Part shown: positions 13,801 through 23,744 of the stretch, in pieces
Numbering within the stretch: the stretch's first letter is position 1
Layout of the letters: each line of letters starts with the position of its first letter
Source of the DNA: Plantactinospora endophytica
Lineage (GTDB): Bacteria; Actinomycetota; Actinomycetes; Mycobacteriales; Micromonosporaceae
Direction: 5' to 3'
Assembly: GCF_016862915.1 (NCBI RefSeq)
Contig: NZ_BONW01000028.1
Span: forward strand, 1 to 64,000
DNA length: 64,000 nt
Translations under genes and position numbers: made by a program
Notes under the pieces: generated by a model
Database searches by the model: none
What the model saw: only the letters and a program-made list of their open reading frames with translations
Told to the model about the DNA's origin: nothing

Positions 13801-16111
13801 GCCGCACATCGGTGTGCCGGTCGCCAACTCCCGGGTCTTCGTGCTGGACGGCTCGCTGCGTCCGGTGCCCGTCGGCGCGGTGGGCGAGCTGTACGTGACG
13901 GGTCCGGGCCTGGCCCGTGGCTACGTCCGCCGGGCCGGGTTGACGGCGGAACGCTTCGTGGCCTGCCCGTTCGGCCCGGACGGAGCCCGGATGTACCGCA
14001 CCGGCGACCGGGTGCGGTGGTCCCGGCGCGGGGTGCTGGAGTTCGTCGGCCGCGCCGACGACCAGGTGAAGATCCGCGGCTTCCGGGTCGAACTGGGCGA
14101 GGTCGAGGCGGCGGTACGGTCGTACGCCTCGGTGGACCAGGCGGTGGTGATGGTCCGGGAGGACCGGCCGGGCGACCGGCGCCTGGTGGCGTACGTGGTG
14201 CCGGTGGCCGGCCAGGACGGCGACCCGGCAGGTGTACGTACCCACGTCGCGGGACTGCTGCCGGCTTACATGGTGCCGTCGGCGGTGGTGGTGCTGGACG
14301 CGTTCCCGAGGTCGGGGACCACAAAGGTGGACCGGCGGGCGTTGCCGGCGCCGGACTACTCGGCGGAGTCCCAGGGCCGGGAGCCGCGCAACCCGCGCGA
14401 GAAGGTCCTGTGCGACCTCTTCGCCGAGGTGCTCGGCCTCGACCAGGTGGGCATCGACGACAACTTCTTCACCCTCGGCGGCGACAGCATCATCTCGATC
14501 CAGTTGGCCAGCCGGTCCCGGCGGGCCGGGCTGGCGGTCTCCGCCCGACACGTCTTCGAGCACCAGACGGTCGCCGAACTCGCCGAGGTCGTCCAGGCAG
14601 TGGTGGACGAGCGCACCGAGGAGGCCGGGGCCGGCGTCGGCGAGGTGGCCGTCACCCCGATCGTCGGTTGGCTGGCCGAACTCGGCGGGCCGGTCGCCGG
14701 GTTCCACCAGTCCCGCTTCCTGCGGGTACCGGCCGGCGCGACCTACCAGCAGCTCACCGACGTACTCCAGGCGTTGCTGGACCACCACGACGCGCTGCGG
14801 CTGCGCGCCGACGGCGCCCCGGACGGCGGATGGAGCCTCACCGCCGCACCGCCCGGCGCGGTCCGGGCCGGCGACTGCCTGCGGCACGTCGACCTGAGCG
14901 GCGCGGACGAGGCCGGTTACGTCGACCGGGTCCGGGCCGAGGCGACCGCCGCCCGGGACCGGCTGCGCGTCGACGGCGCTCTGGTGCAGGCGGTGTGGTT
15001 CGACCGGGGCGTCGGGCGCTCCGGTCGACTCCTGCTCCTCGTGCACCACCTCGCGGTGGACGCCGTCTCCTGGCGGATCCTGCTGCCCGACCTGGTCGAG
15101 GCGTGGGACGCGGTGGCGGCCGGGCAGCCGGTCCGGCTGGCTCCGGTCGGCACCTCGCTGCGGACCTGGGCGCGTCGGCTCACCGAGTGGGGCCGGCAAC
15201 CGCAGCGCCAGGCCGAGCTGGCGCACTGGACCGGGGAACTGGGCGAACCGGAGGCACCGCTGGGCGCCCGGCCGCTCGATCCGGCCGCCGACGTGGTGGC
15301 CTCGGCCACCGGCGTCACCATGCGGCTGCCCGCCGACGTCACCGAGGCGGTACTGACCGAGGTGCCGGCCACCTACCACGCCGACGTGACCGAGGTGCTG
15401 CTGGCGGGTCTGGCCGTCGCGTTCCGTACCGCCGGGCTGGCCGGCTCGCGGGGCGTCCTGGTCGACCTGGAGAGTCACGGCCGCGCCGAGGACGTGATCG
15501 ACGGCGTGGACCTGTCCCGCACCGTCGGCTGGTTCACCGCCTCGTACCCGGTCCGGCTCGACCCGGGTCCGGCGGACCTCTCCGAGTTGCGTGCCGGCGG
15601 GCCGGCCGTCGGCGACGCCCTCAAGCGGGTCAAGGAGCACGTGCGTGCCGCGTCCGGCCGTGGTCTCGGGTACGGGGCGCTCCGGCACCTCGACCGGCGC
15701 AGCGCGGCCGTCCTCGCCCGGCTGGCCCGGCCGCAGGTGGGCCTCAACTACCTGGGCCGGGCGCCGGCCGCGCCGACCGGCCCGGGCGCCGACTGGTCGG
15801 TCGCCACGGACGTGCCGGGCGTGGTCGGCCAGGACCCGGCGATGCGGCTGCCGCACGCCCTGGAGATCGTCGCGATCGTCCGGGACGCCGGCTCCGGGCC
15901 GTGTCTCGAAACCACCTGGGTGTGGCCCGCCGAGCTGTTCACCGAAGACCGGGTCCGGGAGACCGTCCAGGCCTGGTTCGACGCGCTCACCGCGCTGGTC
16001 TGGCAGAGCCGCTCGGCGGGCGGCGGGCTGACCCCGTCGGACGTGTCGCTGGCCGGCCTGGACCAAGCCGAGATCGACCTTCTCGAAGCCGAATGGGAGA
16101 CAGACGAATGA
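2..16111 (+). CDS. Non-ribosomal peptide synthetase, five A domains, 5' end outside window
   Basis: Multimodular NRPS that activates amino acids and links them on carrier domains in the cytoplasm. The frame is open to the left edge and begins in the tail of a condensation domain (residues reading [18 protein letters not shown]), so the true start lies upstream. Visible order: (C)-A1-T1, C-A2-T2, C-A3-T3, C-A4-T4, C-A5-T5-E. All four internal C domains carry HHxxxDGWS and begin with the LCL-type SxxQRRLWFL pattern. The last carrier reads GGDS instead of GGHS, as is usual before an epimerase. The protein ends in a [16 protein letters not shown] tail typical of E-terminated subunits that dock to a partner. 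The stop overlaps the start of the next NRPS (ATGA), so translation is coupled and the chain passes directly to it. Substrates are discussed per module. Confidence 0.97.
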   Translation, partial: DPDQLVGRLPLLDDTHQHQVIEAWNDTARPTTWRSIPDRFAEQVAAAPETTAVRYGAESLSYAELGAASNRLARRLLGYGVGPESVVAVALPRSLDQVVAAWAVIATGATYLPVDVDLPAARVRHLLAAGQPTVTVSTERFAAEHQLADRPVLTVDAEADRELTAGQSPAPLTDAERGTAPRPEHGLYLLFTSGSTGEPKPVLVPAVTITNLIDWQRDLIRPEVGAVTAAFAPIGFDVSVQEMHAALLSGQTLAICPEPDRRDPERLVSWLAEAEVAHWYAPNLVIEAVAEAAVTAGVRLPALRHIVQAGEALRPTAAVRDFVAAVPGRRLHNQYGPTESHVITGTVLPADPQDWAGTPDIGTPVANMRVYVLDPALRPVPPGVVGELYLAGSGLARGYAGRPGATADRFVACPFGTGDRMYRTGDLGSWQPDGTLAYAGRADSQVKIRGYRVEPGEVEAVLAAHDEIAQAAVVAERTPAGATRLVGYVVPAHGRTVDPAALTRQLATRLPDYLVPAALVPLPALPLTRNGKLDRRALPAVEPQPSRAPRDARDEALCALAAEVLGVERVGIDDDLFELGANSLTVSRLAGRIRSALELDVQPRQIFEKPTVAGLADKLADAAARQSAPMPRPQRIPLSLAQRRLWFLNRLEGSSATYNIPSALRLTGRLDQTALWQALADVVRRHEALRTVFAEDADGPYQTVRDELPMAGEAVVVTEAELLPRLTEAARYRFDLAVEPALRVTLFEVSPTEHALLLVAHHIVTDGWSMEVISRDLAEAYQARRGGQAPDWPDLPVQYVDHALAQEQRLGSTDDPDSTLSRQLDYWTETLAGLPEELDLPTDRPRPARASYRGDRIGFEVPAPLHAAMTKLARIHSVSVFMVMQAALATLLSRLTGGTDIPIGTPVAGRADEATERLVGLFINTLVLRTDTGRDPSFAELLGRVRRTNLGAYGHQDVPFERVVEAVNPVRSLARHPLFQVLLAASAGSSGAPRPELDGLTVSPYLLGTGTSRFDLYFSMVERRDQHGEPTGIRGGLEFSTDLFDRATAESMVARLVHVLGAVVAEPDRPIRDVDLLVGDERELLLHAWNDTTVPVPAGPLTRMIEESAGRRPDAVAVRYADRDLTYRELDADANRLARHLLRHGAGPGELVAVALPRSERLVVALLAVLKTGAGYLPVDLDYPAERVGYMLDDARPAILLGTPELPADWDTVGGRRILLGDPATEADLAALPGDPLPDSGEFSPDQPGYVIYTSGSTGRPKGVVVTRGGLVNFLHSMTSTVPLTGDERLLAVTTVGFDIAGLELFGPLLTGGTVVLADRDLVRDPDALGAALVRERITVMQATPSLWRAVSESTVDHDLGRVRVLIGGEALPADLARTLRRRTRSVLNLYGPTETTVWSTGAEVTDDPGPASVIGRPIANTAVYVLDRALRPVPPLVAGELYIAGDGLALGYLHRAGLSAERFVAAPFGPPGARMYRTGDRARWTRDGRLEFLGRVDHQVKLRGFRIELGEVESALTACPGVARATVLVREDRPGDRRLVGYLVPVDGSAPDPAELRVALGRTLPDYMVPSAFVVLDALPLTPNGKLDRAALPAPAQDPAGVGRPPRDAQEEILATIFAEVLNLPAIGVDDNFFDRGGHSLLVTRLAGRIRATLDVEVSIRDLFEAPTVAGVRRLLDAAAPARPGITAGDRPERVPLSFAQQRLWFLNRFEGPSATYNMPLSLRLTGPLDVAAMRAALADVVARHESLRTLFTEHDDGPYQQILDADTARPELELVHSTAGTVDDDLARAARHTFDLAAELPVRAWLFRVTEQSHALLVLVHHIAGDGWSIPVLARDFATAYRARVAGTAPDWPALPVQYADYTVWQQRLFGTEDDPGSLIGRQLDYWAERLRGLPTEIELPTDRPRPAVASERGDRAEFALPAELHERLSAYCRDRGATPFMVLQAAWAAVFSRLGAGTDVAIGTPVAGRVDRDLEQLIGFFVNTLVLRTDLSGNPSFDTLVERVRETALGAYAHQDVPFERLVERLNPERSSARHPLCQVVLVVNSADPERAVASLPGLAVSPNRVDTGTARFDLRISLDEHRTSDGGPAGLRGVIAFRTDLYDHATVAAMADRFVRLLDAALAVPARPVRELPLLGDAERNLVLRDWQGEIRPAPEVFFLDLFADRVRAVPDAPAVQHGADVLSYAELDARSARLARTLRAYGVGPEALVAVVLPRSVDAVVALLAVLRAGGAYVPVDPTQPRDRLAFMVADAAPTAVLTSADCAELLPELTVPVIEVGSTESPLDGPEQDGPEQDGSARPVRLHPDNPAYVIYTSGSTGRPKGVTITHRTLGGYVARSARVYGPAAAQVAWLHTPISFDMTVTSLYTALACGGRVVLGELNELAESGAPRPALLKVTPSHLELLDGLPAEASPSGMLVLGGELLTGAALGRWRDRNPGATVFAAYGQTETTVNCAELRLPPGAPTPAGAVPAGRPFENTRVYVLDAALRPVPPGVTGELYVAGAGMARGYWNRFGLTAERFVADPFAADGSRMYRSGDLGRWTADGELQIAGRTDDQVKVRGFRIELGEIENVVAAHPAVARCAVVVREDQPGDRRLVGYVVPAGTVGEPDLRDHAARALPDYMVPAAFVLLDELPLTVNGKLDRRALPAPDYGAAAGGREPRTPREEILCGLFAEVLGVDRVGIDGDFFALGGHSLLATRLASRIRNTFDVEMSVRQVFETPTVATLGAALDGAGRPVQGVQPVRPRPARVPLSYAQRRLWFMYRLEGPSSTYNITMAMQLTGRLDVSALRAALADVVTRHESLRTVYAEDEAGPHQVVVAAEVARPELVPVPSSASTVDADVAGAARYAFDLSVELPVRAWLFEVAPDEHVLLLVLHHIAGDGWSNPILAQDLSQAYAARSRGETPRLAPLPVQYPDFALWQPEWLGAEDDPSSLLGRQLAFWKQTLAGLPEELVLPTDRPRPPVPSHEGGRVPVEIPEELYRELLALARSSGATLFMVLQSALAVLLSRLGAGTDIPIGTSIAGRTDDALSGLVGFFVNTLVLRTDVSGRPSFVELLRRVREADLAAYAHQDVPFERLVEVLNPERSLARHPLFQTMLSLDNTDLSSTVDVVRLPELEVRGRPVRRTVARGDLGFTLREWHDADGVASLRGILEFNADLFDQESAELLATRFVRLLAAVVAEPATGIDRLPVLSGAERTSLVAGLNQTTRTVPALTLGELFEAQATRSPDAPAVECAGEVVSFAELDARANRLARYLLASGVRPGDVVGMMLPRSVSWVVAMLAVAKTGAAYCPIDAGLPAHRLGFVLADAAPSAVLAVSASASVVSGLADGPVLLLDDPAVLAAVESLPDGDLSVPERGGRPSLDGLAYVIYTSGSTGQPKGVAVTHRGIASFAAHLIEMLDVTPDDRVLQNVSLNFDSSLSDLLTAFCSGARLVLNPADQAVTDADLTALVNRHGITQLTASPTMLRTLASAEVPTLRGVHLGGEPLSAELADLWARAGVRVVQGYGPTESTVAVTTSAPLAVGEPPHIGGPVANSQVYVLDGGLSPVPVGAVGELYVAGAGLARGYVGRPGLTAERFVACPFGAAGSRMYRTGDRVRWTRRGGLEFVGRLDDQVKIRGFRVELGEVEATVAAHPSVDGAVVIVREDQPGDRRLVAYVVGLPDVVVDPAEVRTFVSGVLPGYMVPSAVVVLDAFPRSASTKVDRRALPAPDYGAAAGGREARTPREEILCGLFAEVLGVDRVGIDDNFFNLGGHSLLATRLASRIRTVLSQDMPVRQLFEHPTVAELAPALDGAPTRRALAPVRPRPARVPLSFGQRRLWFLNRFEGATATYNMPLALRLSGRLDTAALTAALADLVTRHESLRTVFAEDEQGVHQVVVAAEVARPELVRVRSTPSGVAAEVAEAARYAFDLSVELPMRAWLFEVAEDDHVLLLVVHHVAADGWSAPRLMADLGTAYRERRDGTAPVWPPHPVSYLDYSLWQHELLGSEDDPDSGISRQLAYWTETLAGLPDELLLPTDRPRPVAPSYAGGRVPVEIPDELYQGLLELARSSGATVFMVLQSALAVLLSRLGAGADVPIGTPIAGRTDDALSGLVGFFVNTLVLRTDVSGRPSFVELLRRVREADLAAYAHQDVPFERLVEVLNPERSLARHPLFQVLLSLNNNDQAPAGSAIALPELSVSTQPLGGGVSKFDLLFGFSELQRSGATATALHGVLDYSADLFDEESAELLAARFVRLLTALVADPESRVDQVEVLEPAERESLVVGLNQTTRTVPALTLGELFEAQVLRSPEAPALEYVGEQLSFAELNARANRLARYLLRNGVRPGDVVGVVLPRSASWVVAMLAVVKAGATYCPIDANLPAHRLDFLLSDAAPSLLLTVASTAPVLAGTAADRLLVLDDPAVAVAVSSSPADDLTTEERGRRLLLDDVAYVIYTSGSTGQPKGVAVTHRGLASMILEHVERMQIGPGDRLLQIVSPSFDVSMAEIGHTLCGGATLVIAPAGHETGGDELAGVLAAHAITHTILPAALLATVPDGVATTLRTICTGGEALSVDLASRWAASGVRLVNAYGPTESTVAVTMSAPLAEGEVPHIGVPVANSRVFVLDGSLRPVPVGAVGELYVTGPGLARGYVRRAGLTAERFVACPFGPDGARMYRTGDRVRWSRRGVLEFVGRADDQVKIRGFRVELGEVEAAVRSYASVDQAVVMVREDRPGDRRLVAYVVPVAGQDGDPAGVRTHVAGLLPAYMVPSAVVVLDAFPRSGTTKVDRRALPAPDYSAESQGREPRNPREKVLCDLFAEVLGLDQVGIDDNFFTLGGDSIISIQLASRSRRAGLAVSARHVFEHQTVAELAEVVQAVVDERTEEAGAGVGEVAVTPIVGWLAELGGPVAGFHQSRFLRVPAGATYQQLTDVLQALLDHHDALRLRADGAPDGGWSLTAAPPGAVRAGDCLRHVDLSGADEAGYVDRVRAEATAARDRLRVDGALVQAVWFDRGVGRSGRLLLLVHHLAVDAVSWRILLPDLVEAWDAVAAGQPVRLAPVGTSLRTWARRLTEWGRQPQRQAELAHWTGELGEPEAPLGARPLDPAADVVASATGVTMRLPADVTEAVLTEVPATYHADVTEVLLAGLAVAFRTAGLAGSRGVLVDLESHGRAEDVIDGVDLSRTVGWFTASYPVRLDPGPADLSELRAGGPAVGDALKRVKEHVRAASGRGLGYGALRHLDRRSAAVLARLARPQVGLNYLGRAPAAPTGPGADWSVATDVPGVVGQDPAMRLPHALEIVAIVRDAGSGPCLETTWVWPAELFTEDRVRETVQAWFDALTALVWQSRSAGGGLTPSDVSLAGLDQAEIDLLEAEWETDE
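1900..5060 (+). other. NRPS module 2 (C-A2-T2), predicted glycine
   Basis: The C domain active site HHIVTDG lies at 2282. A2 spans about 3300-4775 and the T2 serine is at 4922 (GGHSLLV). Pocket residues read by eye are D I L Q L G L V W. This differs by one conservative change from the established glycine code DILQLGLIW, so glycine is a confident assignment from known NRPS specificity rules. Confidence 0.82.
5080..8230 (+). other. NRPS module 3 (C-A3-T3), predicted Asp or 3-methyl-Asp
   Basis: The C domain active site is at 5468 (HHIAGDG). A3 spans about 6480-7960 and the T3 serine is at 8102. Pocket residues are D M T K V G A V N, close to the Asp/Asn family pattern DLTKxGxVx, where the lysine pairs with the side-chain carboxylate. 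A glutamate mutase encoded at 32,989-34,804 makes 3-methylaspartate, so this is its natural consumer (inference). The A3 motif region has GQTE where GPTE is usual. A 15-bp in-frame tandem repeat (6869-6903) lengthens a loop ahead of the nucleotide-binding motif. Confidence 0.65.
8260..11410 (+). other. NRPS module 4 (C-A4-T4), substrate not assigned
   Basis: The C domain active site is at 8651 (HHIAGDG). A4 spans about 9660-11160 and the T4 serine is at 11294. Pocket residues read by eye are D S S T H G G V A, which I cannot match to a known code. Histidine in the pocket and several small residues suggest a polar or bulky side chain. No epimerase, so an L-residue is expected. Parts of the C domain and the start of A4 are nearly identical in DNA to module 5. 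Confidence 0.5.
9092..9310 (+). repeat. Near-identical intragenic repeat, copy in C domain of module 4
   Basis: This 219-nt stretch of the C domain recurs at 12281-12499, 3,189 nt downstream (exactly 1,063 codons). I count about five differences, all at synonymous third or first positions. A looser copy is present near 20,165-20,385. Conservation at silent positions points to recent module duplication or gene conversion. Confidence 0.9.
11440..16050 (+). other. NRPS module 5 (C-A5-T5-E), D-configured residue
   Basis: The C domain active site is at 11840 (HHVAADG). A5 spans about 12860-14345, the T5 serine is at 14486 (GGDS) and the E domain runs about 14650-16000. E carries HHLAVDAVS at 15044, the ESHGR motif and [10 protein letters not shown], so it should be active. 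Pocket residues are D V A I C G A V A. From memory this shares most positions with some tryptophan codes (DVAxxGAVx), but the match is weak. The epimerase plus the DCL-type C domain that opens the next protein make a D-residue here likely. Confidence 0.6.
12281..12499 (+). repeat. Near-identical intragenic repeat, copy in C domain of module 5
   Basis: Second copy of the 219-nt C-domain repeat described at 9092-9310. Flanking conserved blocks (8,011 versus 11,213, and 9,639 versus 12,831) keep a similar 3.2-kb offset, so the duplicated unit is about one module long. Confidence 0.9.
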
Positions 16112-19100
16112 CCCTTCTTCAACCCGGACAGCGCGGTGCGGACACCCCGACCTCTCCCTCCGGCCGGCACGGGTCGCGGGGGAGGGTGGAGAACGGTGCC
16201 ACGGGCCGGGCCAAACTCGACGACATCCTGCCGCTCACCCCGTTGCAGGAGGGCATGCTCTTCCACAACCAGTTCGACGAGTCCACCCTCGACGTGTACG
16301 CGGCCCAGCTCGTCGTCGACCTGGCCGGTCCGCTCGACGAGGCGGCGCTGCGCGCGGCCGGGGAGGCGTTGCTGGCCCGGCACCCCAGCCTGCGCGCCGG
16401 TTTCCGGCACAAGGGACTCAGCAAGCCGGTGCAGGTCATCCCGCAGTCGGTCCGGCTCCCGTTCACCGTGCACGACCTGACCGGCACCCCCGGGCCGGAG
16501 CAGGACGAGGCCGTCCGACGGATCGCGGCGACCGACCGGACCACCCGGTTCCAGCTCGGCCGGCCGCCGCTGCTGCGGTTCGCCCTCGTCCGGCTGGCCC
16601 CGGAGGCGCACCGGCTGGTGCTGACCATGCACCACATCCTCGCCGACGGCTGGTCCACCGCCGTGGTCTGGCGTGACCTGCTCGCCCTCTACCACGGTCG
16701 GGGGCACGCGCCCGAGCTGCCGCCGGTGCCGCCGTACCGCCGCTATCTGGCCTGGCTCGCCGAGCAGGACTCGGAGGCGGCCCGGGGCGCCTGGCGGGAG
16801 TACCTCGCCGAACTCGACGGTGCCACCCTCGTCGCGCCCCGGGCCGGCGACGAGGCGGAGCTGCCGCAACAGCAGCGGCGTACCCTGTCGCCGTCGGTCA
16901 CCGAGGCGCTGACCGGGTGGTGCCGGGCCCGGGGAGTGACGCTGAGCACGGCGGTACAGGCCGCCTGGGTGCTCGTCCTCGGCCATCTCACCGGCCGCAC
17001 CGACGTGGTCACCGGGATCACGGTCTCCGGCCGTCCGCCGGAGCTGCCGGGCGTGGAGACGATGGTCGGCCTGTTCATCAACACCGTGCCGCTGCGGGTA
17101 CGCCTGCGACACGGCGAGACCCTCGGCGGCCTGGTCGAGCGGATGCAGGCGGAGGGCCTGCGGATGCTGCCGTACCAGCACCTCGGGCTGGCGGAGATCC
17201 AGGGCGTGACCGGCCTGCCCAAGCTCTTCGACGCGCCGACCGTCTTCGAGAACTACCCGACCACCGGTCGGGCGGGCGGCAGCGACGGACCATCCACTTC
17301 GGACGAGCTTCGGGTCACCCGGGTGCACGGTCAGGACGGCACCCACTACCCGCTCACCCTGGCCGCCGCACCCGGCTCCGAACTGGTGCTGCGGGTCGAC
17401 CACCGGCCCTCGGTGTTCGGTCCCGAGTTCGGCCGTCGGGTGCTGGACCGGGTCGCCCTGGTACTCGAACGGCTCGCGTCCGCGCCGGACAGCGTGCTGG
17501 ACCGGCTCGACCTGCTATTGCCCGGCGAGCGCGAAGACCTGCTCACCTGGTCGACCGGCGCCGAACCGCCGGCCCCGGCCACCCTGCCGGCGCTGTTCGA
17601 GCAGCGGGTGCGGACGACCCCGGACGCCGTGGCGGTGGTCGACGACGACGAGTCGGTGACCTTCGCCGAGCTGAACCGGCGGGCCAACCGGTGGGCGCAC
17701 CGGCTGCTCGCCCAGGGGATCGGCCCGGAGCAGGTGGTCGCCGTCGCGGCGCGACGCGGCGTGCACCTGCCGACCGCTCTGCTGGCGGTCGCCAAGGCCG
17801 GCGCCGCCTATCTGCCGCTGGACCCGGCCTATCCGGCCGACCGGCTCGCCGCGCTGCTGGCCGACGCCGCGCCGGCCTGCCTGCTCAGCACCACGGCGGT
17901 GGCCGCGGAGCTGGCCGTGCCCGCCGGGCTGCCGGTGCTGGCCATGGACGCCGTCGACGTCGAGCCGGCGCCGGAGCACGACCCGACCGACGCCGACCGG
18001 TCCGCGCCGCTGACCACGGCGCAGGCGGCCTACCGGATCTACACGTCCGGCTCGACCGGCCGCCCGAAGGGCGTCGTGGTCAGCCACCACGGACTGGCCG
18101 CGCTCGTCGCCGGCCAGGCCCGGGTCTTCCGGGTACGTCCCGGCGACCGGGTACTCCAGTTCGCCGCCCTCGGCTTCGACGCCACCGTCTCCGAGTTCTG
18201 GGTGACCCTGGTCTCCGGCGCCACCCTGGTGCTCACCGCGACCGACCGGATGCTGCCCGGACAGCCGCTCGCGGAGCTGATCGCCGACCGTGGGGTCACC
18301 TCCGTCACCCTGCCGCCGACCGCGCTCGCCGCGATGCCCCCGGACGCCCTGCCGCCCGGTGGCACGCTGGTGGTCGCCGGTGAGGCGTGCCCGCCCGCAC
18401 TGGTCAGCCGGTGGGCCCCGGACCGGCGCATGATCAACGCCTATGGGCCGACCGAGAACACCGTCTGCGCCACGATGAGCGACCCGCTGCCCGACGGCGA
18501 GCTGCCACCCATCGGGCGGCCGATCGACGGTACCCGGGTCTACCTGCTCGACCAGCGGCTCGCGTTGACGCCGCTGGAGGGTATCGGCGAGCTGTACCTG
18601 GCGGGTGACGGGCTGGCTCGGGGCTACGCCGGCCGGCCGGGGCTGACCGCCGAGCGGTTCGTCGCCGACCCGTACGGGCCGCCCGGGGCGCGGATGTACC
18701 GCACCGGTGACCGGGCGCGTCGGCGGTCCGACGGCAACCTGGAGTACCTCGGCCGCACCGACACCCAGGTCAAGATCCGTGGCTTCCGGATCGAGCCGGG
18801 CGAGATCGAGGCGGCCCTCGGCGAACATCCGGCGGTGGCCCAGGCGATCGTGGTGGCCGGCGCCGACCACGAGGGCCAGCCGCGCCTGGTCGGGTACGTG
18901 GTGCTGCGGTCCGGCGGCGACGCGCCCGACCTGCGGGCGTACCTGGCCGACCGGCTGCCCGACCACATGGTGCCGGCGGCGGTGGTGGTGCTGCCGGCGA
19001 TGCCGATCACGCCGAACGGCAAGGTCGACACCCGGGCCCTGCCCGACCCGGAACTCGACGGTGCGGCCGGCGGCCGGCCACCGCGCAACCCCCGCGAGGA

Positions 19101-22100
19101 GATCCTCTGCGAGATCTTCGCCGAGCTGCTCGGGGTGGCCCGGGTCGGCATCGACGACAACTTCTTCGACCTGGGCGGGCACTCGCTGCTCGCCACCAAG
19201 CTGATCGGCCGGATCCGGGCCATCCTCGACGCCGAGGTGCCGGTGAAGCGGCTGTTCGACGCGCCGACCGTCGCCGGGCTGGCCGAGGTGCTGGACGAGA
19301 GGGAGGGGCGACGGCCACCGGTCGAACCCGTGCTGCCCCGGCCCGACCGGGTACCGCTGTCGGCCGCGCAACGCCGGCTCTGGTTCCTCAACCGGGTGGA
19401 GGGGCCGAGCCCCACCTACAACATCCCGATGCCGATGCGGCTCCGTGGCGACCTGGACGTGGACGCGCTGCGGGCGGCGCTCGGCGACGTGGTGCAGCGG
19501 CACGAGGTGCTGCGAACCGTCTTCGGCGAGGACGAGACCGGCCCGTACCAGAGCGTCCGGGAAGGTGGCGAACCCGACTTCGCCGTCCTGCCGGTGACCC
19601 CTGACGAGGTACCGGCGCAGATCGCCGCCGTGGCCGGCCACCGGTTCGACCTCGCGGCCGGCGAGCCACCGTTGCGGGTACGGCTGCTCGCCGTGGCCGA
19701 GCAGGAGTACGTGCTGGTCGTGGTGGTACACCACGTGGCCGGGGACGGCTGGTCGATGCCGCTGCTCGCCGCCGACCTGACCCGGGCGTACGCGGCCCGT
19801 TCCGTCGGGACGACCCCGGACCTGCCCCCGCTGCCGGTGTCGTACGCCGACTACGCCCTCTGGCAGCAGCGGGTGCTCGGGGACGAGGAGAACCCGGGTT
19901 CGCTGCTCAGCCGGCAGTTGGCGTTCTGGCGGGAGCGGTTGGCGGACCTGCCGCAGGAGCTGGCGCTGCCCGCCGACCGCCCGCGCCCGGTGGTGGGTAC
20001 GCAGCGCGGCGCCGAGGTGGGCTTCGACGTGCCGGCGGAGCTGCACGACGGCCTGGTGCGGCTGGCCCGGGGCGGCCGGGCGACGCTGTTCATGGTGCTG
20101 CACAGCGCGGTGGTGGGTCTGCTGTCCCGGCTGGGCGCCGGCACCGACATCCCGGTCGGTACCCCGGTCGCGGGGCGGTCCGACGCCGGGCTGGAGGGGC
20201 TGGTCGGGTTCTTCGTCAACTCGCTGGTGCTGCGGGCCGACGCCGGTGACGACCCGTCGTTCCGTGAACTGCTCCGCCGGGTACGCGAGGCGGACCTGGC
20301 GGCGTTCGCGCACCAGGACGTGCCGTTCGAGCGACTGGTCGAGGTGTTGAACCCGGAGCGGTCGCTGGCCCGGCACCCGCTGTTCCAGGTGATGCTCTCG
20401 CTGAACAACACCGAACCGGCCCCGGGGGAGGGCGCGTCCACCGGACTGCGCGTCGAACGGGAACGGGTCGAGGTGCGGACCGCAAAGTTCGACCTGCTGT
20501 TCTCCTTCGCCGAACGGCAGGAGGCGGACGGCCGGCCGGGCGGCATCCAGGGCTCGGTGCAGTACAGCACCGACCTGTTCGACCCGCAGACCGCGCAGGA
20601 GTTCGCCGACCGGCTGGTACGGCTGCTCACCGCCGCCGTGGCGGATCCGACCGTGCGGCTCAGCCGGCTGGAGATCCTCGACCGCGTCGAGCGCACGTCG
20701 GTGGTCAAGACCTGGAACGCCACGGACCGGCCCGCGCCGGACCGGCTCCTGGCGGACCGGCTCGCCGACCAGGCGCGGGCCACCCCGGACGGCTGTGCGG
20801 TCCGGTACGGCAGCACGTCGTTGACCTACCGCGAACTGGACGAGGCGGCGAACCGGCTGGCCCGGCTGCTGCTGGCCCGGGGCGCCGGGCCGGAACGGGT
20901 GGTCGGATTCGCCCTGCACCGGTCGGTGGAGCAGGTGGTGGCACTCGTCGCGGCGGTCAGGATCGGTGCGACCTGCCTGCCGCTGGACGTCGGCCTGCCG
21001 GACGAGCGGGTGGCGGCGGTGCTCCGGGACGCCGATCCGGTAGTGCTGCTGACCGCCGGTGAGGTCGCCGACCGGAGCTGGGCCCGGCAGCCGTACGCGG
21101 TCCGCCTGGACTCCGACGACGTCCGTACCGACCTCGCCGGTCGGGCGGCGACGGCGGTGACCGACGCGGAACGCGGCCGGCCGCTGCGCCGGGACCAGGG
21201 CCTCTACCTGCTCTACACCTCGGGCTCGACCGGCACGCCGAAGGGTGTGCTGATGCCGGTCCGGTCGATCGAGAACCTGATCGAGTGGCAGCGGGACAGC
21301 CTCCCCGGCGGTCCCGGCACCGTGACCGCACAGTTCGCGCCGATCGGCTTCGACGTCGCGATCCAGGAGGTGTGCTTCGCCCTGACCACCGGCCGGACCC
21401 TGGCGATCTGCCCGGAGGACGTCCGTCGGGACGGCCGGCGGCTGGTGCACTGGCTGGCGGAGCAGCAGGTGGCCGAGCTGTTCGCACCCACGCTGGTGGT
21501 CGAGGCGGTCGCCGAGTCGGCCGCCGAGCAGGGGGTACGGCTGCCCGCGCTCACCGACGTGGTCCAGGCCGGCGAGGCGCTGCGGCTGACCGCCGCCACC
21601 CGGGACTTCTTCGCCGCCGAGCCGGGCCGCCGGCTGCACAACCAGTACGGGCCGACGGAGTCGCACGTGGTCACCGGCACCGTGCTGCCGACGGACCCCG
21701 AGCGGTGGCCGGTGCTGCCGGACATCGGCGGCCCGGTCGACAACGCCCGGGTGTACGTGCTGGACGCCACCCTGCGTCCGGTGGCGCCCGGCGTCGTCGG
21801 CGAGCTGTACCTGGCCGGTGAGTGCCTGGCGCGCGGTTACAGCGGGCGGCCGGACCTGACCGCCGAACGCTTCGTCGCCTGCCCGGTCGGTGCGTCGGGG
21901 CGGCGCATGTACCGCACCGGTGACCTCGTCCGCTGGACCCGGGACGGCCGGATCGCCTTCGTCGGCCGGGTGGACACCCAGGTGAAGATCCGTGGGTTCC
22001 GGGTGGAACCGGGGGAGGTCGAGACCGTCCTCGCCGGGCACCCCGGAGTCGGCCAGGCCGCCGTGGTGGCGCAGTCCGGCACCACCGGAGGCAAGCTGCT

Positions 22101-23361
22101 GGCCGCGTACGTGGTGCCGGCGCCGGACGCCGCCGTCGAGCCGGAGGACCTCGCCGAGTACCTGCGCCGCCGGCTGCCGGACTACATGGTCCCGTCGGCG
22201 TTCGTGGTACTCGCCGAGCTGCCGCGCAACCGCAACGGCAAGCTGGACCGGGCCGCCCTGCCGGCGGTGGACGCCGGTGACCGGGCGGGCAGCACGCCGA
22301 GGACCCCCGAGGAGAAGGTGCTCAGCGAGGTCTTCGGCGAGCTGCTCAACCGGGCTCCGGTCGGCATCGACGAGGACTTCTTCGCCCTCGGCGGTCACTC
22401 GTTCCTGGCCACCAAGCTGGTGCAGCAGATCCGTTCGCGGTTCGGTGTCGAGTTGTCGGTGCGCAGCGTCTTCGAGGCGCCGACCGTCGCCGGCCTGGCC
22501 CGCGAGCTGGGGTCGAACCCGGAGCGCGACCCGTTCGCGGTGATCCTGCCGCTGCGCCGGCACGGCGACCGTACGCCGCTGTTCTGCCTGCACCCGGCCT
22601 CCGGCACGAGCTGGAGCTACGCCGGTCTGCTGGCACACCTGCCGGCCGAGTACCCGATCTACGGGGTGCAGGCCCGGGGGCTGGGTGAGCCGGCGGCGCT
22701 GCCCGGCTCGATCGAGGAGATGGCCGAGGACTACGCCGAGCAGATCCGGGCCACGTACCCGTCCGGGCCGTACCGGCTGCTCGGCTGGTCGTTCGGCGGG
22801 CTGCTGGCGCACGCCGTGGCGACCCGGTTGCAGCAGTCCGGCGCCGAGGTGGCGGACCTGTTCATCGTGGACGCGTACCCGAACCCGGAGGTCAGTGTGC
22901 CGGACCGGGCGGACCACGAGATCATCGCCTCGCTGCTGGCCCGTGACTTCGCCGTCGACCAGGCGGAACTGGCCACCGACCTCGACGGGGTGCTGAGCCG
23001 GTACGCCGAGTACCTGCGGGAGACCGACCACCGGCTCGCCGCCCTCGGCGAGCAGGGCCTGAAGGACAGCATGCGGGTGTACGTCAACTGCGCGCGGATC
23101 ATGACCGAATACCAGCCGCAGGTGTTCGACGGCGACCTGACGTTTTTCACCGCCACGTTGAAGTCCGAGGGCATCGCCAGTTCTCCGGAATTGCGTGACC
23201 ATTTCACCGCCGAAGCGTGGTCCCCGCTCATTAAGGGCGGAATTAATAACCATGATATCGAAGACATCCACGGTATGCTGTTCAGCAATCCTTCTTCCGT
23301 GGCGGCGATCGGGCGTGCGGTGGCCTCGACGTTCGCGCAGGCGGAAAAGGCATCCAGGTGA
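16108..23361 (+). CDS. Terminal NRPS, two modules plus thioesterase (C-A-T-C-A-T-TE)
   Basis: Finishes and releases the peptide. The ATG overlaps the stop of the upstream NRPS (ATGA) and is preceded by GGGAGA at 16095-16100, which fixes the start. It has 2,417 residues. An opening linker of about 36 residues is followed by a DCL-type C domain ([20 protein letters not shown] near residue 175) that accepts a D-terminated chain from the upstream epimerase. Then come A6 (about 490-980), T6 (Ser near 1026), an LCL C domain (HHVAGDG near 1208), A7 (about 1545-2050), T7 (Ser near 2098) and a type I thioesterase (about 2140-2410). The TE has GWSFG with Ser2228, an aspartate in IVDAYPN and a histidine in NNHDIED or the following DIHGM. 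One TE at the end implies release here by cyclisation or hydrolysis. MbtH-1 follows immediately. Confidence 0.97.
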   Translation: MTLLQPGQRGADTPTSPSGRHGSRGRVENGATGRAKLDDILPLTPLQEGMLFHNQFDESTLDVYAAQLVVDLAGPLDEAALRAAGEALLARHPSLRAGFRHKGLSKPVQVIPQSVRLPFTVHDLTGTPGPEQDEAVRRIAATDRTTRFQLGRPPLLRFALVRLAPEAHRLVLTMHHILADGWSTAVVWRDLLALYHGRGHAPELPPVPPYRRYLAWLAEQDSEAARGAWREYLAELDGATLVAPRAGDEAELPQQQRRTLSPSVTEALTGWCRARGVTLSTAVQAAWVLVLGHLTGRTDVVTGITVSGRPPELPGVETMVGLFINTVPLRVRLRHGETLGGLVERMQAEGLRMLPYQHLGLAEIQGVTGLPKLFDAPTVFENYPTTGRAGGSDGPSTSDELRVTRVHGQDGTHYPLTLAAAPGSELVLRVDHRPSVFGPEFGRRVLDRVALVLERLASAPDSVLDRLDLLLPGEREDLLTWSTGAEPPAPATLPALFEQRVRTTPDAVAVVDDDESVTFAELNRRANRWAHRLLAQGIGPEQVVAVAARRGVHLPTALLAVAKAGAAYLPLDPAYPADRLAALLADAAPACLLSTTAVAAELAVPAGLPVLAMDAVDVEPAPEHDPTDADRSAPLTTAQAAYRIYTSGSTGRPKGVVVSHHGLAALVAGQARVFRVRPGDRVLQFAALGFDATVSEFWVTLVSGATLVLTATDRMLPGQPLAELIADRGVTSVTLPPTALAAMPPDALPPGGTLVVAGEACPPALVSRWAPDRRMINAYGPTENTVCATMSDPLPDGELPPIGRPIDGTRVYLLDQRLALTPLEGIGELYLAGDGLARGYAGRPGLTAERFVADPYGPPGARMYRTGDRARRRSDGNLEYLGRTDTQVKIRGFRIEPGEIEAALGEHPAVAQAIVVAGADHEGQPRLVGYVVLRSGGDAPDLRAYLADRLPDHMVPAAVVVLPAMPITPNGKVDTRALPDPELDGAAGGRPPRNPREEILCEIFAELLGVARVGIDDNFFDLGGHSLLATKLIGRIRAILDAEVPVKRLFDAPTVAGLAEVLDEREGRRPPVEPVLPRPDRVPLSAAQRRLWFLNRVEGPSPTYNIPMPMRLRGDLDVDALRAALGDVVQRHEVLRTVFGEDETGPYQSVREGGEPDFAVLPVTPDEVPAQIAAVAGHRFDLAAGEPPLRVRLLAVAEQEYVLVVVVHHVAGDGWSMPLLAADLTRAYAARSVGTTPDLPPLPVSYADYALWQQRVLGDEENPGSLLSRQLAFWRERLADLPQELALPADRPRPVVGTQRGAEVGFDVPAELHDGLVRLARGGRATLFMVLHSAVVGLLSRLGAGTDIPVGTPVAGRSDAGLEGLVGFFVNSLVLRADAGDDPSFRELLRRVREADLAAFAHQDVPFERLVEVLNPERSLARHPLFQVMLSLNNTEPAPGEGASTGLRVERERVEVRTAKFDLLFSFAERQEADGRPGGIQGSVQYSTDLFDPQTAQEFADRLVRLLTAAVADPTVRLSRLEILDRVERTSVVKTWNATDRPAPDRLLADRLADQARATPDGCAVRYGSTSLTYRELDEAANRLARLLLARGAGPERVVGFALHRSVEQVVALVAAVRIGATCLPLDVGLPDERVAAVLRDADPVVLLTAGEVADRSWARQPYAVRLDSDDVRTDLAGRAATAVTDAERGRPLRRDQGLYLLYTSGSTGTPKGVLMPVRSIENLIEWQRDSLPGGPGTVTAQFAPIGFDVAIQEVCFALTTGRTLAICPEDVRRDGRRLVHWLAEQQVAELFAPTLVVEAVAESAAEQGVRLPALTDVVQAGEALRLTAATRDFFAAEPGRRLHNQYGPTESHVVTGTVLPTDPERWPVLPDIGGPVDNARVYVLDATLRPVAPGVVGELYLAGECLARGYSGRPDLTAERFVACPVGASGRRMYRTGDLVRWTRDGRIAFVGRVDTQVKIRGFRVEPGEVETVLAGHPGVGQAAVVAQSGTTGGKLLAAYVVPAPDAAVEPEDLAEYLRRRLPDYMVPSAFVVLAELPRNRNGKLDRAALPAVDAGDRAGSTPRTPEEKVLSEVFGELLNRAPVGIDEDFFALGGHSFLATKLVQQIRSRFGVELSVRSVFEAPTVAGLARELGSNPERDPFAVILPLRRHGDRTPLFCLHPASGTSWSYAGLLAHLPAEYPIYGVQARGLGEPAALPGSIEEMAEDYAEQIRATYPSGPYRLLGWSFGGLLAHAVATRLQQSGAEVADLFIVDAYPNPEVSVPDRADHEIIASLLARDFAVDQAELATDLDGVLSRYAEYLRETDHRLAALGEQGLKDSMRVYVNCARIMTEYQPQVFDGDLTFFTATLKSEGIASSPELRDHFTAEAWSPLIKGGINNHDIEDIHGMLFSNPSSVAAIGRAVASTFAQAEKASR
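16216..19310 (+). other. NRPS module 6 (DCL C-A6-T6), predicted Tyr or beta-hydroxy-Tyr
   Basis: The C domain active site is at 16630 and the T6 serine at 19183. Pocket residues of A6 read by eye are D A S T V A A V C. This matches the code I recall for tyrosine/beta-hydroxytyrosine in glycopeptide synthetases and is close to the Phe/Trp code DAWTVAAVC. An aromatic residue is therefore likely. The P450 at 24,939 is of the class that hydroxylates carrier-bound residues at C-beta and may act here (inference). Confidence 0.7.
19330..22510 (+). other. NRPS module 7 (C-A7-T7), Pro-like pocket, last residue
   Basis: The C domain active site is at 19729 and the T7 serine at 22399. Pocket residues of A7 are D V Q L V A Q V V. 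This differs from the known proline code DVQLIAHVV at two positions, one of them H to Q. The surrounding sequence ([25 protein letters not shown]) is shared with A1, so modules 1 and 7 probably load the same or related monomer. Confidence 0.6.
22530..23352 (+). other. Type I thioesterase domain
   Basis: C-terminal alpha/beta-hydrolase fold. GWSFG carries the nucleophile codon at 22789 (Ser2228). It is the only chain-release domain in view and marks the end of the assembly line. GC content drops in its last 150 nt. Confidence 0.93.
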
Positions 23362-23374
23362 GGGAGATGAGCGC

Positions 23375-23602
23375 GTGAGCACCAATCCTTTCGAGGACCC
23401 GGACGGCAAATACCTGGTCCTGGTCAACGACGAGGGCCAGCACTCGCTGTGGCCGTCGTTCGTCGAGACACCGGCCGGCTGGAAGGTGGCGCTGCCCGAG
23501 ACGGACCGGCAGTCGGCGCTGGACTACGTGAACGAGAACTGGACCGACATGCGGCCGAAGAGCCTGGTCGCAGCGATGGACGCGGACGTCGCGGCGTCCT
23601 GA
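23375..23602 (+). CDS. MbtH-like protein 1
   Basis: 75-residue MbtH family chaperone that binds NRPS A domains and is often needed for their solubility and activity. The family signature is clear: NPFED, then HSLWPSF, PAGW and NWTDMRP. The GTG start at 23375 is chosen because AGGGAGA lies just upstream (23361-23367) and the protein then begins at the expected residue. It lies 13 nt after the NRPS stop, so it is in the same transcript. It is 68/75 identical to MbtH-2 (26,312) and nearly identical in DNA, including silent sites. Confidence 0.97.
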   Translation: MSTNPFEDPDGKYLVLVNDEGQHSLWPSFVETPAGWKVALPETDRQSALDYVNENWTDMRPKSLVAAMDADVAAS

Positions 23603-23628
23603 GCCCGCGCGGGGCACGAGATCCGACA

Positions 23629-23679
23629 GGTCGACCGGCGCCGGTTGTCGCACCCCGACAGCCCGGCCGCCGGTCGACC
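23629..23679 (+). terminator. Long intercistronic hairpin between mbtH-1 and GT1
   Basis: Perfect 11-bp outer arms (23629-23639 and 23669-23679), with an inner stem of gccgg/ccggc and tgtcg/cgaca around a caccc loop. There is no U-tract. It could be an attenuating terminator or an mRNA processing/stability element that sets lower expression of the tailoring genes than of the NRPS. Confidence 0.5.
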
Positions 23680-23744
23680 CGGGCGCCGAGCACGCCTCGA
23701 TCCGACACATTCCCAAGGCCCGGCGACGTTCCGGAGGTTCTCCC

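Noticed and set aside
335-16066. A 5,243-codon open frame on the minus strand opposite the NRPS
   Set aside because: Artefact of extreme GC bias at third codon positions of the real gene; composition is Arg/Gly/Pro/His-rich with no domains. The same applies to the antisense frame at 17515-23427.
13504-16107. Upstream extension of the terminal NRPS frame by 868 codons
   Set aside because: Overlaps the coding frame of the first NRPS and has no domain content; ATG 16108 with GGGAGA and the ATGA overlap is the clear start.
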